A stretch of 64,000 bases of DNA, taken from assembly GCA_026261815.1 (NCBI GenBank), contig JAMPIT010000174.1, forward strand, positions 9,486,001 through 9,550,000, read 5' to 3'. How positions within the stretch are numbered: position 1 is the stretch's first letter; each line of letters opens with the position of its first letter. The notes under the pieces were generated by a model. It was given only the letters and a program-made list of their open reading frames with translations. It searched no databases and was not told the origin of the DNA. Source of the DNA: Monarcha castaneiventris obscurior. Taxonomy: Eukaryota > Chordata > Aves > Passeriformes > Monarchidae. Position numbers and translations under genes: made by a program. Positions 30,201-40,774 of this stretch are shown one piece after another.

Positions 30201-32337
30201 TGACACTATGATCATGACAATGTAACTATCAATTTGTTTTACATTTTCTTTAACTTTTTTTTAATAACGAAATATTTTAGAGTGATAAAGAAAGTGGACT
30301 GGTTTTCTGTAATTTAGTTAAATATTTTTTCAATAAAAATATAAACTAATTACTGGAGAAAGAAGAGTGAATTATTTTCTTGCTGCATTTAGCAAGGACA
30401 TGAAGTATTGCTTATAATAGCTACAGTGTTCTGTCTTGCTCAATAATTTTTTTTCATCAGTCTTATTTGGTATAAATTCTCTGAGCATGACCATAAAAAC
30501 TCTTAATAATACAGTTTGGAGGATGTGAACTGTTGTTTTATTTGAACTGTTGTGACAGAAATAAAGACAAATTCAAAAGGTGTTTTTTTTTAACAGAGAA
30601 TCTTGGCTGCCCCTGTACTCTGTTCAGCTCCATTATTTTGGTATTTTTGTTTCCACATATATTTGAACTGGGGTTTTGTATGCACTCAAAAACACCGAAG
30701 AGAAAAAGCAAAGCTGTTGTATCTGATATTAAGGAATACTGCAAAATCTAAAAAGAGCAACTGCACAACAAACTCCCTGGATATCATATGATTAAATTTT
30801 CATCCGTGAGAATAACTGGCTTTAGCCTGAGGTTGTCTGGACTGGACCTGCTCTGTCAGGATAATTGCAGGCGTATTTTGCCCTTTCTAAGTGCTTTGGC
30901 AAATTGATTGGTAACAACCTGCATAGCCTCTTGAGCTGGTGCTGGTAACAAGGGTTATCAGGTAACATCAGCCAACAAAGAGGATCCATAATCCCCAGAT
31001 ATCCTCCCTGACCTTTGGTGAAGCCTGCCAATTCTTCCAGCTGAATGCTTCCCAGGTATGCAGCGGTCTAACCAGCCACTGCTGCTTTTTTCCAAGCAGA
31101 ATTAGACATCTATTTTCATATTTAAAGACGTCAGGAATCAAACAGCAAAACTGTTGCTTTTACTTTTCAGACCCAACCATTTCCCATACACCACATACGA
31201 TTTATTCTGCAACATACAATTATTGTATGTGAATAGGAGATTTTAGTCCTAAATTTTGGTTTAAACATAGTAGTGCTGCCTTAGACATACTGAAAACTAT
31301 TAAATAAAACACAGTATGCCTAGGAAATTGCTTTTATTTTTATCCATTTGAACAGCACCTTCAGACACCTACAGGGAAAGCTACAGCCTTCTTAAGATAA
31401 ATTATTTGCACTTCTGTGAGTCCTGTATATATTTTCTAAACAGGAAGTCACTTACTAATACTGTAACAGACAATCATTTAGATACAAAGAAATTGCAAAT
31501 ACCTAAAGACAGCCCTGAAAGAAAAAGAAAACCTCACATCTGCATTTTCATAAAGCTTCTATAAAGCATGCCATGGAATCAGGAAAGCAATTTTATTATA
31601 AGTTTAATACCTGAGGTCTCTGAATATATTTCATAATGGATGTCACCTCCTAAACTACAGCGAATTGAAGCATATGTCAAATGCAATATCAAAGTAATTT
31701 CTTACAAATATATAATAAATGCTAGAATTTGACCTAAAACCTCAATGCAATGCTCATTTAGGCATTCACAGAATACATGTTCCCCAGACCATACCTTGGC
31801 TGATACTTACCTCAGGAAATAAATGCAATGAAAATATTAAAAAAGTCATTCTAAGTCCTCTCCAAAAAGTGCATAAAATTTACATTTTATAGAAATACAG
31901 CTAATGCATTAGAAATTAATGAAGATAAACAAAAAAACAAGCAATATTTTATTCAGACTACAGTATTCTACTGACTGAGGAAAACCATCTTGCTGTGGTT
32001 CAAAGGTGAAGCCATGACTTCCTTATGGTGTTTTTTTCCTGCAGAAATACTTTGACAGTCTTAATAGCTGAAGACCACAGAAACACTGGACATGTTTGCT
32101 TATAGGCCACTACCAAACAGCAGCTACAAGTGATCTACTCAGTTTGCAGTCCAAAACACACTGCTAGGTAAATAAGTATGAAACTTGAGAAACACCCTAT
32201 CTCCCATACCAGAAATCAGTTGCTTGAGGATAATTTTTGGAGTGCTGCAGTAACTTGTTTTTGGTATTTGTTTTTGGAATCTTGATGGATGAGTTGAACA
32301 TCAAGTGCACTAAACCATCAGACATCGGTTCTTCCTG

Positions 32338-32381
32338 AATTAATAATATTAATAATAATAATAATAAATAATAATAATAAT
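32338..32381. repeat. (AAT)n microsatellite
   Basis: About 14 AAT units interrupted by two irregular units. An ordinary AT-rich short tandem repeat. Confidence 0.92.
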
Positions 32382-33540
32382 TCTGAGATGTTTAGGTTTT
32401 ACTTGTGACCTGTCTCAGAAGAGCTCAAAGTTCACTTGTGTATAAACCAGAATCCCCTTGTCATTTTTTATAGATTTTACTGACAACAGGAAAGTTCAAA
32501 TGGCTAAGAGCAAAGCAAGAAACAGATTCTGTAAGACAGCTTTAAATGTTAGTCAAGTACAAGACGTTGCTTATGTACTTTAAGATCTGACTGGTGCCCC
32601 TTCCATGAAAACAGTTTTTCACCAAACCAGAGCATAACCAGAGAAATAAGGATTTCAGCTGTACAGGTATTCTTCTAAGGTGACTGAAGACTTACTTATA
32701 TAAATGTGCATATTTTTACATCAGTTGTACCTCATTACCAGTAAGAAAAAATAACTGATTTGATTAGTTCCACATTTTACAGAGCTGTTTGACAAGTTGC
32801 AAAGCAATAGACTTTATTTCACTGTGCTGTAATCAGCACATCAAATACTGGAATGTTGCCCTGCTGTTTTCTGTCACAAATTGACGTGTTACAGTAGTGA
32901 CAAACAGGGTCTTACTCACTCTTTTGGTTACAATATGCATGTGTTTCAGTAAATGAGCTTTCATATTTTCCCATTTATTACCACCTCTAAGTTCCACATA
33001 ACTGCCATGGTGTTTATCAATGCCAAGCAATTTCATTTGTTTTATAGGTGACTTCTCCCACAGTTGTTTTCCTATACAACTGCCGGGTGTAGCCGGAGAG
33101 CATCGTCCCTCCCACCATGCCACTCCTGACAGCAGTTTCGTCTCTGCTAGCAAACTTTTCATATTAACAACAATAAAAGTTATGCATGAGAAGAGTCAGA
33201 CAATTTTATTTCTCTGGCAACTAATATATCAGATGCACTGCAGGAGCATGAATGAAATTGTTCCACAGAGAGACTGGAGCTTAGCAGTTAACAGCGAAGA
33301 AACCCACCCTGGGCTTTCTACACATAAGATACTATGGATTCCTCCCCACACCTCAGGATCCTTAGGGCAAAAGAATGCTGAACTAATATAGCTCCAGTCT
33401 AAAGTGTTGAGACCTCTCCAGTGGTTTCAAAGAAAGAAATCCTGTGTTAAGCTCTGGAAGAGCTTAAACTGGGGAGGCAGTAGCTATTCTGCTCTACATG
33501 TGATTTTCTCATGGGCAGTGATTCCGACCTCACTTCAGCA

Positions 33541-33662
33541 CACGTGAGGGTACAACTGGAGCCCTGGAATATGTCCTGGCTTGGGCTCTCCAGCATGAGC
33601 CAGACACTCCCAGCCCAGAGAGGGACACCATGGCAATCTGAGAGCTGGAGCACACAACAGGT
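33541..33662 (+). repeat. Decayed CR1 ORF2 C-terminal fragment
   Basis: The order gtgagg...acaactggagccctgg...ggcttgggctctccagcatg...gagagggacaccatg...gagagctggagcac follows the CR1 ORF2 segment that precedes the 3' end, at perhaps two-thirds identity by eye. It lacks the CR1 tail. Judged by eye only, so family assignment is probable and not certain. Confidence 0.5.
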
Positions 33663-33896
33663 GCATCAAGAACTGTGGCAAAGCAGAGCATATTTGACAT
33701 TTTAATTCTCCACTCCTGGCAGCATACAATAGCTGCTGTTTTCTACTAGCTACTCTGAAGGTGCATTTCCCTGAAAAACATATGATTTTAATGCTATTTT
33801 AATAGCTTTTGCTTTTCACTTATGGCTAATAATGTATCTTTCCTCTGCCATACTGCCTTCTCCTTGCAAATTATCCAGCAGGAGTTTTGTTTTCCA

Positions 33897-34030
33897 GCAC
33901 CCTGTGAGATATTGAAGTATTCATTACCATCCACAGTTTTCAGAGAAGAAAGTTAAGGTGACTTGCCCAGGGCTGTGAAGAAGATTAGCTGTTAGAGATT
34001 GAGGGTCAGAACACAGATCTTGGTATATTA
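33897..34030 (+). repeat. MIR-like CORE-SINE
   Basis: The blocks caccctgtgagat (33898), aagtattcattaccatcc, agttaaggtgacttgccc (33951-33968), the segment around gattagctgttagagattg, and gaacacagatctt at the end follow in order the MIR/CORE-SINE right half: aaccctgtgaggt, a mid tract, aggttaagtgacttgccc, cacagctagtaagtgg, attcgaacccaggtctt. An amniote-wide MIR-type family is known in sauropsids. The left, tRNA-derived part is not visible. Confidence 0.65.
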
Positions 34031-34101
34031 AGCCACAGCCAATATTCTATCATAAAAATAGTGCTTCACAGTAAACCAAGACCTCATGTTAACAGGACAC
34101 T

Positions 34102-34102
<1 letters not shown>

Positions 34103-34145
<43 letters not shown>
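34103..34145. repeat. 43-base T homopolymer
   Basis: An uninterrupted T run, equivalent to a 43-base A tail on the minus strand. No retrocopy could be recognised next to it (minus-strand sequence above 34146). The exact length in the animal is uncertain, because such runs are error-prone in sequencing and assembly. Confidence 0.9.
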
Positions 34146-34147
<2 letters not shown>

Positions 34148-34149
34148 GT

Positions 34150-37100
34150 AATAACATACTGGTATGCTTGTAGCAAGAACCAACCAATTCATAACAAAGA
34201 ACAGAGACACTATTAAACCCCCAGAGCAAAAGAACATAACCACAGAGAAAACAGTGTTTTTCCTAATGACTTGCCATGAAGATCATGTAGGGCATCGGAG
34301 CTGACCTCCCTTGGTGGCACAGAATAAAACAGGAAAGATTTTGAAAGAAATGGGTCTGGTCTATTCAATCTGCTTGGAGCATTTGTGCTAAAGTCTCACA
34401 GCTCACCTAACTAGATTATCCATTCCTTAGAACACAAGGATTAATTGTATGAAGAGTTTAACGCCTGTTTACATCAGGTGTCGAACTCCAGAGTCAAAAG
34501 TAGAGACACTGAATAACTAGACACAGTCTAATAAACATAGAAAAAATTAACTTTAGGCCCAATGCCTGCAGGAGATGTACCCCACAACCTTTCTGCACAG
34601 ATGCAAAAATACAAAAATACCAAAAAAACCCCACTCAAACCCCAAATCTGAGCATTCAAGTCCAAAGAATAAGGCACTGGACTGCTACCTGTGGCAGGAC
34701 ATGAAGAACTGATACTCCAAAAGTGGGCTACTTAAACCATAATCCATTTCTTCCAAAAGGCAATGTTCTTGTGGTTTTCTGCTGCTGATGTCATATCAGG
34801 CCAATTAGTATATTAATTGAATGTGCTTTTTGTACAATACCATTTACATGAGCATGAGATACATAGAAAAATGGGGATTCTGTTTTTCTAGAATAAGAAC
34901 AAACTTTAGTTCTGGAAATTATTATAACTTGAGTTCAGAGATCCACCAAACTCCTCTGAATAAAGACAACAGGAAGAACGGGAGGAGACAGAAAAAAGAT
35001 AATGTAGTTGTTTCAGTGTAATGTCGTTCCTCTTATTTGAAACAACCTTCAGATTGTTTCTGTGACAGCCAGAAAGAGCAGGAAGAGTTGAAGATACTCA
35101 CTCTGCCCAAGGTATCCATTAAGAAATGCTGTAATATACTGCATGACCGGAGACACTCACTTTAATTGTAATACTTAATTTTCAAGATACCTTTCTTCTT
35201 CTGTATTCCCAGAGTTTTAGACATCTGCCTTTACACTGTTGTGCAATGGAAGGATGAGATTTAAAGGAAGCACAATAGATATATAATATTCTCTGCACTT
35301 TCTAAATTCTGTCCTGACTCTTTATAAGCTTCAATAAATACAGCAAGAGACAGGGGACTTCCATGGAAAACAAAAGGGTTCAAGATACTTGAAAGAGCAA
35401 TAGAAATAGCAAGATTCAACTATCAAAGAAGGTGCAAGCCACTCCAATCTCTATGTGACTGAGGGTGTGGGCAAATGACCACACAAGGTCAAGTCACAGT
35501 AGTCAAGTCACTTCAGAGCAGCCAAGGAAGCATCACCAGTTGCCAGGACTCTCCTGCCTTTTCAGTGAAGGATGATGAAGCACATGACTATGGCCTCGTG
35601 ACTAAACAGGCTAAAAATCCGTGCACTGTTCAGCAGCTGCTCAGCATTCGTTATACAATTGTAACTCACTTGCTTTCAACCATCAATTCTCATCTTTTAT
35701 TTGCCACCACCACCCTTTTCCTGTCCTATCTAGAGTGAAACATCTGGGAAGAATTGTCTCCTCTCACACTTCTGCAATGCATGAGAAAATTTGGTGTCTG
35801 GTTATTTTGTGGAATTCTAGCTGCTGGTGAAATAAATAAAAACAAAGACAAACAAAAAGTAGAAAAATACTTCATATTTACTAATATTTTTTCTGCCTTC
35901 ATTTTTCACACATACTCAATTGTGTTTTCATGGGGTGGCAAAAACACTTCATGTCAAAGACATCTTTCCTCTTTGCAAATATTAGTCTTTGATTCACGCT
36001 TTCTGGTTAGTCCATAAAAGCAAACACCTATTTCGCAGAAGACTCATCCCAATGCATCATTTGTATAGATCCAAGTGACAGCATTCAGACAAAAAAAATA
36101 ATTCTAATGCATTTTTATCTGAAGTTCTGGTGTGTTCTGCATTCATGGCACATCTCTACCATAGTTCATTGCTTAGTAAAACACTTTGAGCTATAGTATA
36201 TGAAAAGCACTAAATAATCCGTAACAGAATATAAACTGAACCACCTTATATTTAAAGATGAATGTTTCCTCCACCTGAATAACTGTCTTATGGAATTACC
36301 TGTGCTTCTGTGTAGGGGATGTGTTTAAATTGTGTGAATTAAAAATAGGGAGAAAAGATCCATACGACATTTTGCCTTGTAATTATTTACCTACACTTTA
36401 GACATGCTCAATGGGGAAATAATGTATAAATTTTAAAAGTCCTTAATTTCACTGATACTCTGCTAGAACTAGTTTTAATTTTGACACTGGTTTTTCTCCA
36501 ACTGCTCAACATTACTTCAGCTTGTTTATTACCACATTTTTGTATGAGACTTCTCAGGCCTTATTATCTCTGGAGAGGCCTTGCAGGTTTGCCTAGACAG
36601 TGAAAGAATCTGCAAGGTTAAAATCCAGCCTGGGACAGAATAGCTTGGGATGGACCCAAGCGAGGTGCATTTCATCTTCACTGCTGCCATCCTTATGAGA
36701 AGCTCAGGCAGTTTTATGAAAGTTAATATCTACGACTGACAATTGCTGAAAGAAACAGTGACCCAAACCTCCCACGGAAATTTCATGAAGTATCAGAAAT
36801 AAAAAGGAAATAATTTTGTCACTTTTGCCACCAAAGTTTCAACAGAGGTGAGACCATGTCCTGTGCTGCTTTACTTTCCAATAACAAAGAAACATTAATT
36901 ACAAACTAACCACAATCTTGTAAACTGTTAAACCCTACAACGTGCAGCCCTGTACACTGATTTAAAATAAAAGTTCATGGCAGAAAGGGTTAGCAGCTTC
37001 TGGGTTTTGAAATGGGTAAGTCTAAAACATTCTCATCCAGTACAAACATGGAATAATATTGTCAACACTCCCAGGAAAACCCTATCTCTCCTCAAGTTCA

Positions 37101-38685
37101 TTGGCAACAGCAGGAAGAACACATCCTGAGGTTAAAGAGACACATTTTTTTTCTACTGAAATCTTTTCTATTACGTAAATGCTCACAAATGTAAAGAAGT
37201 ATTGCTTTTCTAAACACACAAACACAAGCTGGCAACCAGAAATATTAAGAACAAATCCTTATACATTCCTCAGCAGCCTGAAATTATCAATGAAATAATG
37301 GAGGAAGAATGCAAGCAAACTTATACCAAACAGTTCCCAATATCAGTAGTGATTTCAGGCTTTGCTGTTAACTCCAATTTAATCGAGTGTTGTCTTTTCA
37401 ATTTCCAAATAACAAAACCTTTTGATTTTTCTATTAAGTTCCAAGTGTACTGAACAGGCAGATGCAACCTGCATTACAACTCTCTACTACTGCAGCACCA
37501 GCAACTGTGGCAAATGAGCATAGCACAGCATTGTGCTATGCAGTGTTGGCTGCCTGTAGCAGAAAAAGGTTCACCTCTGAAAAGCTTAAAACCTTCACAA
37601 AAACTGCTAGAAGGGTGCAATGAGCAACACAGAACTTTTGGGATTAAAAGAAGCATCTGGCCAGAGATGTGACCACAGGACAGTACTTCTGACATGGACA
37701 AGCCATGCACTGCCTAATCAGCTAGATCTCCTTTTATATTTTTAATAGCCTATTTTACTACTGAACATCCATTACCAACTGTTCTCCTTTTAGTAATACA
37801 GAATTTTCAGTGACAGTGACTTACAGGATTCAGAAAATTCCTTCCCATTCAGACTTTGTACACAGATGCTGATGCTTTAAGTACCTATGAATGATTTTAA
37901 TGTACTTGTGGTGGAGAAATTCAAAGCAGGGCATTTATCAAGATACAGATTTGTCCTATACACATTGCATTGCAAGTGGAAATGATCTACAGTAACGTTT
38001 AGACCCAGAACCTCACGGCTTAACATTTTTATGATACTGAGAACTTTTGCCTTTGGCTGTCCAAGCTTAAAAATCAATTCACTACTTTAAAGTTTATGTT
38101 GCTGATGTCATTTTTATTGTTGAACTCAACGAGCTGAAAACTTCAAAGAACAAGATCATGAAAAATTGCTTCCCATTTACCACAGTTTGAAGCAGAAGGT
38201 GACCAGTTTCAAGCCTTCAGTTTATCTTTGCCCTTGTGCAGCGTGAAACTGCAGGATCACAACTTTGTGACGAGTAGAATCACAGTTGAATCTCCAGCTA
38301 AAATGTTTGGCTCTCACATGCTCTGTTAATATTCTTTTCCACTTTAACAAACTCCTAATACCTCTATTTTCAGTTTTATGACTGACTTTTATTGATCTAT
38401 TTCTTCTCTCAGCTATGTTTACTACCAGTTTATAGCAATACAATCAAGATCAGATTTAACTTCTGTGCCATGAAGACATTTTCCTAAACAAAATAAAGCT
38501 TGTACCCATGAATCTATGATTCCTAAATAATTCTTGGTGATATTTTGGTACTGGATCTGATTTTCTTAATGTTGACTCTTCTTTGTGTCTCAGAAACAAG
38601 ACAGATTGCATATAGCTGAAATGTTAAACACCTAATGAAAAGCCATTAATGTCTATCTAGGATCCACTGTCTCCTTTTCCTCACT
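34150..38685. other. MAGI2: Intronic sequence, no gene seen
   Basis: AT-rich intron without a recognised repeat family or exon. Frames of 60-90 codons at 35475-36017 and 37474-37710 have no domain and no supporting splice structure. Confidence 0.55.
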
Positions 38686-38689
38686 CCTT

Positions 38690-39010
38690 CAGCAGAGGGG
38701 AGGACTTAGCTGCATCACCCAGTGACATAAAAAAGCAGAAAAACGAGGTTTTCTCATTTTCCAGACCCCTGGCTCACGCTGTTCCCCTCTGAGCCCATCA
38801 GCCATCCCCTTCTCCATCATCACCCAGCCACACCACGGCTGCAGCTCCGTGCGGGAGCCCCTCCACCCTCACACAGGGTGCTCATCTTTGCGTGGGCCCT
38901 TTCCCAGCAGCAGGCTGTCTTCCCTCATCCTAGTGCTGCCAGGTGATCAAAGGGCACATTATCACTGCTTTGATGTGAGAGGACAGAGAACAATTCTTGC
39001 TAATTGACAG
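38690..39010. promoter_or_regulatory. Candidate intronic regulatory element
   Basis: A GC-richer stretch with scattered CpG ends in a short AT-rich block. That block carries two TCF/LEF-type motifs in opposite orientation (gatcaaagg near 38944 and ctttgatg near 38968) and a SOX-type acaatt near 38990. Motifs this short occur by chance. The call rests on their density and the base-composition change, and is speculative. Confidence 0.25.
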
Positions 39011-39479
39011 CATTTTCACCATTTGCTGACAACCAGAACACTAGGTTTGGCCTGAAGCCCTGGATGCTGTCTTATACTTTTCATTCCTCATGGAGCAAAA
39101 CTGCAATGATTGAACATTACAAACAGATATTTGGAGAGAACCTCTCCATCACTCCATTTTTATTTGAGCTTTCTTCTATAGACAGGCTTTTTATTTGTTT
39201 CCTTCCATTAGCAAACTCATCCTTTTTTTTTTTTTATTCTCTGTACCTTTATTTATGCAACAGATGATTTTGTGTTTATCTAAATGTTTTCTGTCATTCT
39301 AAATTGATTGCCTCAATGACTGTGCAATTTGGTGTCTGAAATCAAAGTTCTGAAAATGTCACTGTGTAAGCTACAACGTTTTAGCTTTATTTTTATCAGG
39401 CCATAGAGTCTCTCCTCAGATTCTTGTTTTCTTAGATGTGTTTGAATGGAGCTATAAAACAAGTCTCCTGCAGGAACCA

Positions 39480-39780
39480 GTCGGTCAGTGAATGGTTATT
39501 GCTTCAGCGGGAGCAATCACACGGTATCACCGAATCTGTCAGATGGACAGTGTTAATTCTTTGGTGTTTGGCTGGTAATTACAGAGCATGGGAAAATGCC
39601 TCTTAACCTGGAGGCAGTAACTACAACTGCTGACACACTGTTACTCGCAGCTCTGGTACCATGAACAAGCTGGCAGGGAGATTAGCGTTCCCAAAGTCAA
39701 TACTTGCCAGCAGTTATTGAAGCATGTGTTGTGAGATACTGTGGAAAGTTACAATAAAGAGTAGCTGATGCTGCAGCTCT
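39480..39780. promoter_or_regulatory. Candidate conserved noncoding element
   Basis: This repeat-free stretch, 170 bases before a CR1, retains several CpGs, E-box-type cagatgg, homeodomain-type gttaattc, gtaattac and gattagcg, and no simple repeats. It looks like typical vertebrate conserved noncoding sequence. I cannot measure conservation here, so this is inference. Confidence 0.25.
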
Positions 39781-39949
39781 GTTTATTGGATTGCAACTCC
39801 TTTTTCTCCTGTGCCAGGGGTCACAAAACCTGCTGTGCAGACTGCAACAGGAACGGCTCTGTAATGTTGGTCTTGAAGGATCCGTTTTATTACTTCTAAT
39901 TGGGGATTTGGACTCAAGAACAGGACTCTGACAAATTCACAGAAAAATC

Positions 39950-40770
39950 CTTGAATGGTTTGGGTTGGAAAAGACCTTAAAGATCACCTCATTCCAACCC
40001 CTCCTGCCATGGGCAGGAACACCTTCCATGAGACCAGGTTGCTCAGAGTCCCATCCAACCTGGCCTTGAGCACTTCCACAGATGGGGCATCCATACCTTT
40101 CCTGGGCAACCTGTTCCAGTGCCTCACCACCCTCTCAGTAAAGGATTTCCTCCTAGTATCTAATCTAAACCTACACTCTTTCAGTTTGAAGCCATTCCTC
40201 CTTGTCCTGTCACTACAGGCCCTCGTGAAATGTTTCTCCCCATTTTTCTTGTAGGCTCCCTTCAGGTACCAGAAGGCTGCAGTTTGGTCACCCTGAAGCC
40301 TTCTCTTCTCCAGGCTGCACAATCTCAGTTCTCTCAGTCTCTCCTCGAAGGAGAGGCTCCATCCCCCCAATCTTAGTGCCCTTCCCCTGGACTTGCTGCA
40401 ACAGATTGATGCCTTCCTGTGCTGAGGATCCCAGAGCTGGATGCGGCGCTGCAGGTGGGGTCAGAACGGAGCAGAGGGGCAGAATCCCCTCCCTTGCCCT
40501 GCTGCCCACACTGCTTTGGATGCAGCCCAGGACACACTTGGCTTTCTGGGCTCTGAGTGCACATTGCTGGGTCACATCCAGCCTCTCATCCAGCAGCATC
40601 CCCATCGCCATTGAAGACTGAGACACGGCAGTTGTTGAATATCTCAGCCTTCTCCTCATCCATGACCAGTTTACCAGCACTGGGGTGGGGCAGGGTAAGG
40701 AGGAAGGGGTGGACGCCTTTGTTGACCTCCTTTTTGTGGTTAATATATCCACAGAAGCCTGCTGGTTCTA
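39950..40770 (-). repeat. CR1 LINE, 3' end joined to an ORF2 mid-fragment
   Basis: 39950-40600 is the reverse complement of the CR1 3' end: gggttggaaaagaccttaaa, ccatgggcaggaacacc, ctgttccagtgcctcacc, and the ORF2 C-terminal region up to a block encoding LDERLDVTQQCA. At about 40600-40612 the sequence jumps to an upstream part of ORF2, the linker between endonuclease and reverse transcriptase, encoding GFCGYINHK and MDEEKAEIFNN in another frame. The reverse-transcriptase core is therefore missing. The 128- and 154-codon minus-strand frames here are ORF2 remnants, so no active protein is expected. The tail octamer array is nearly absent. Confidence 0.9.
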
Positions 40771-40774
40771 ACAC

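Larger units (their letters stand above)
22120..33535. other. MAGI2: Intronic sequence, no gene seen
   Basis: A long AT-rich stretch. It holds a TTTG/TTTA tetranucleotide tract at 27241-27265, 17 A at 29674-29690, an AAT-rich tract at 32338-32381 and small tandem duplications near 23085-23115 and 24835-24862. A GC-richer patch at 30822-31080 contains a 69-codon minus frame with no recognised domain. The longest frame (138 codons at 29414) runs through the A tract and is not credible. No CR1, LTR or RNA gene was recognised. Confidence 0.5.

Noticed and set aside
34028..34243. Lys-rich 71-codon minus-strand ORF
   Set aside because: The lysines come from the 43-base homopolymer. No retrocopied gene was recognised beside it.
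40288..40752. 154-codon minus-strand ORF, and the 128-codon ORF at 39984-40370
   Set aside because: Both are fragments of CR1 ORF2. The first crosses the deletion junction in the wrong frame for its first third.
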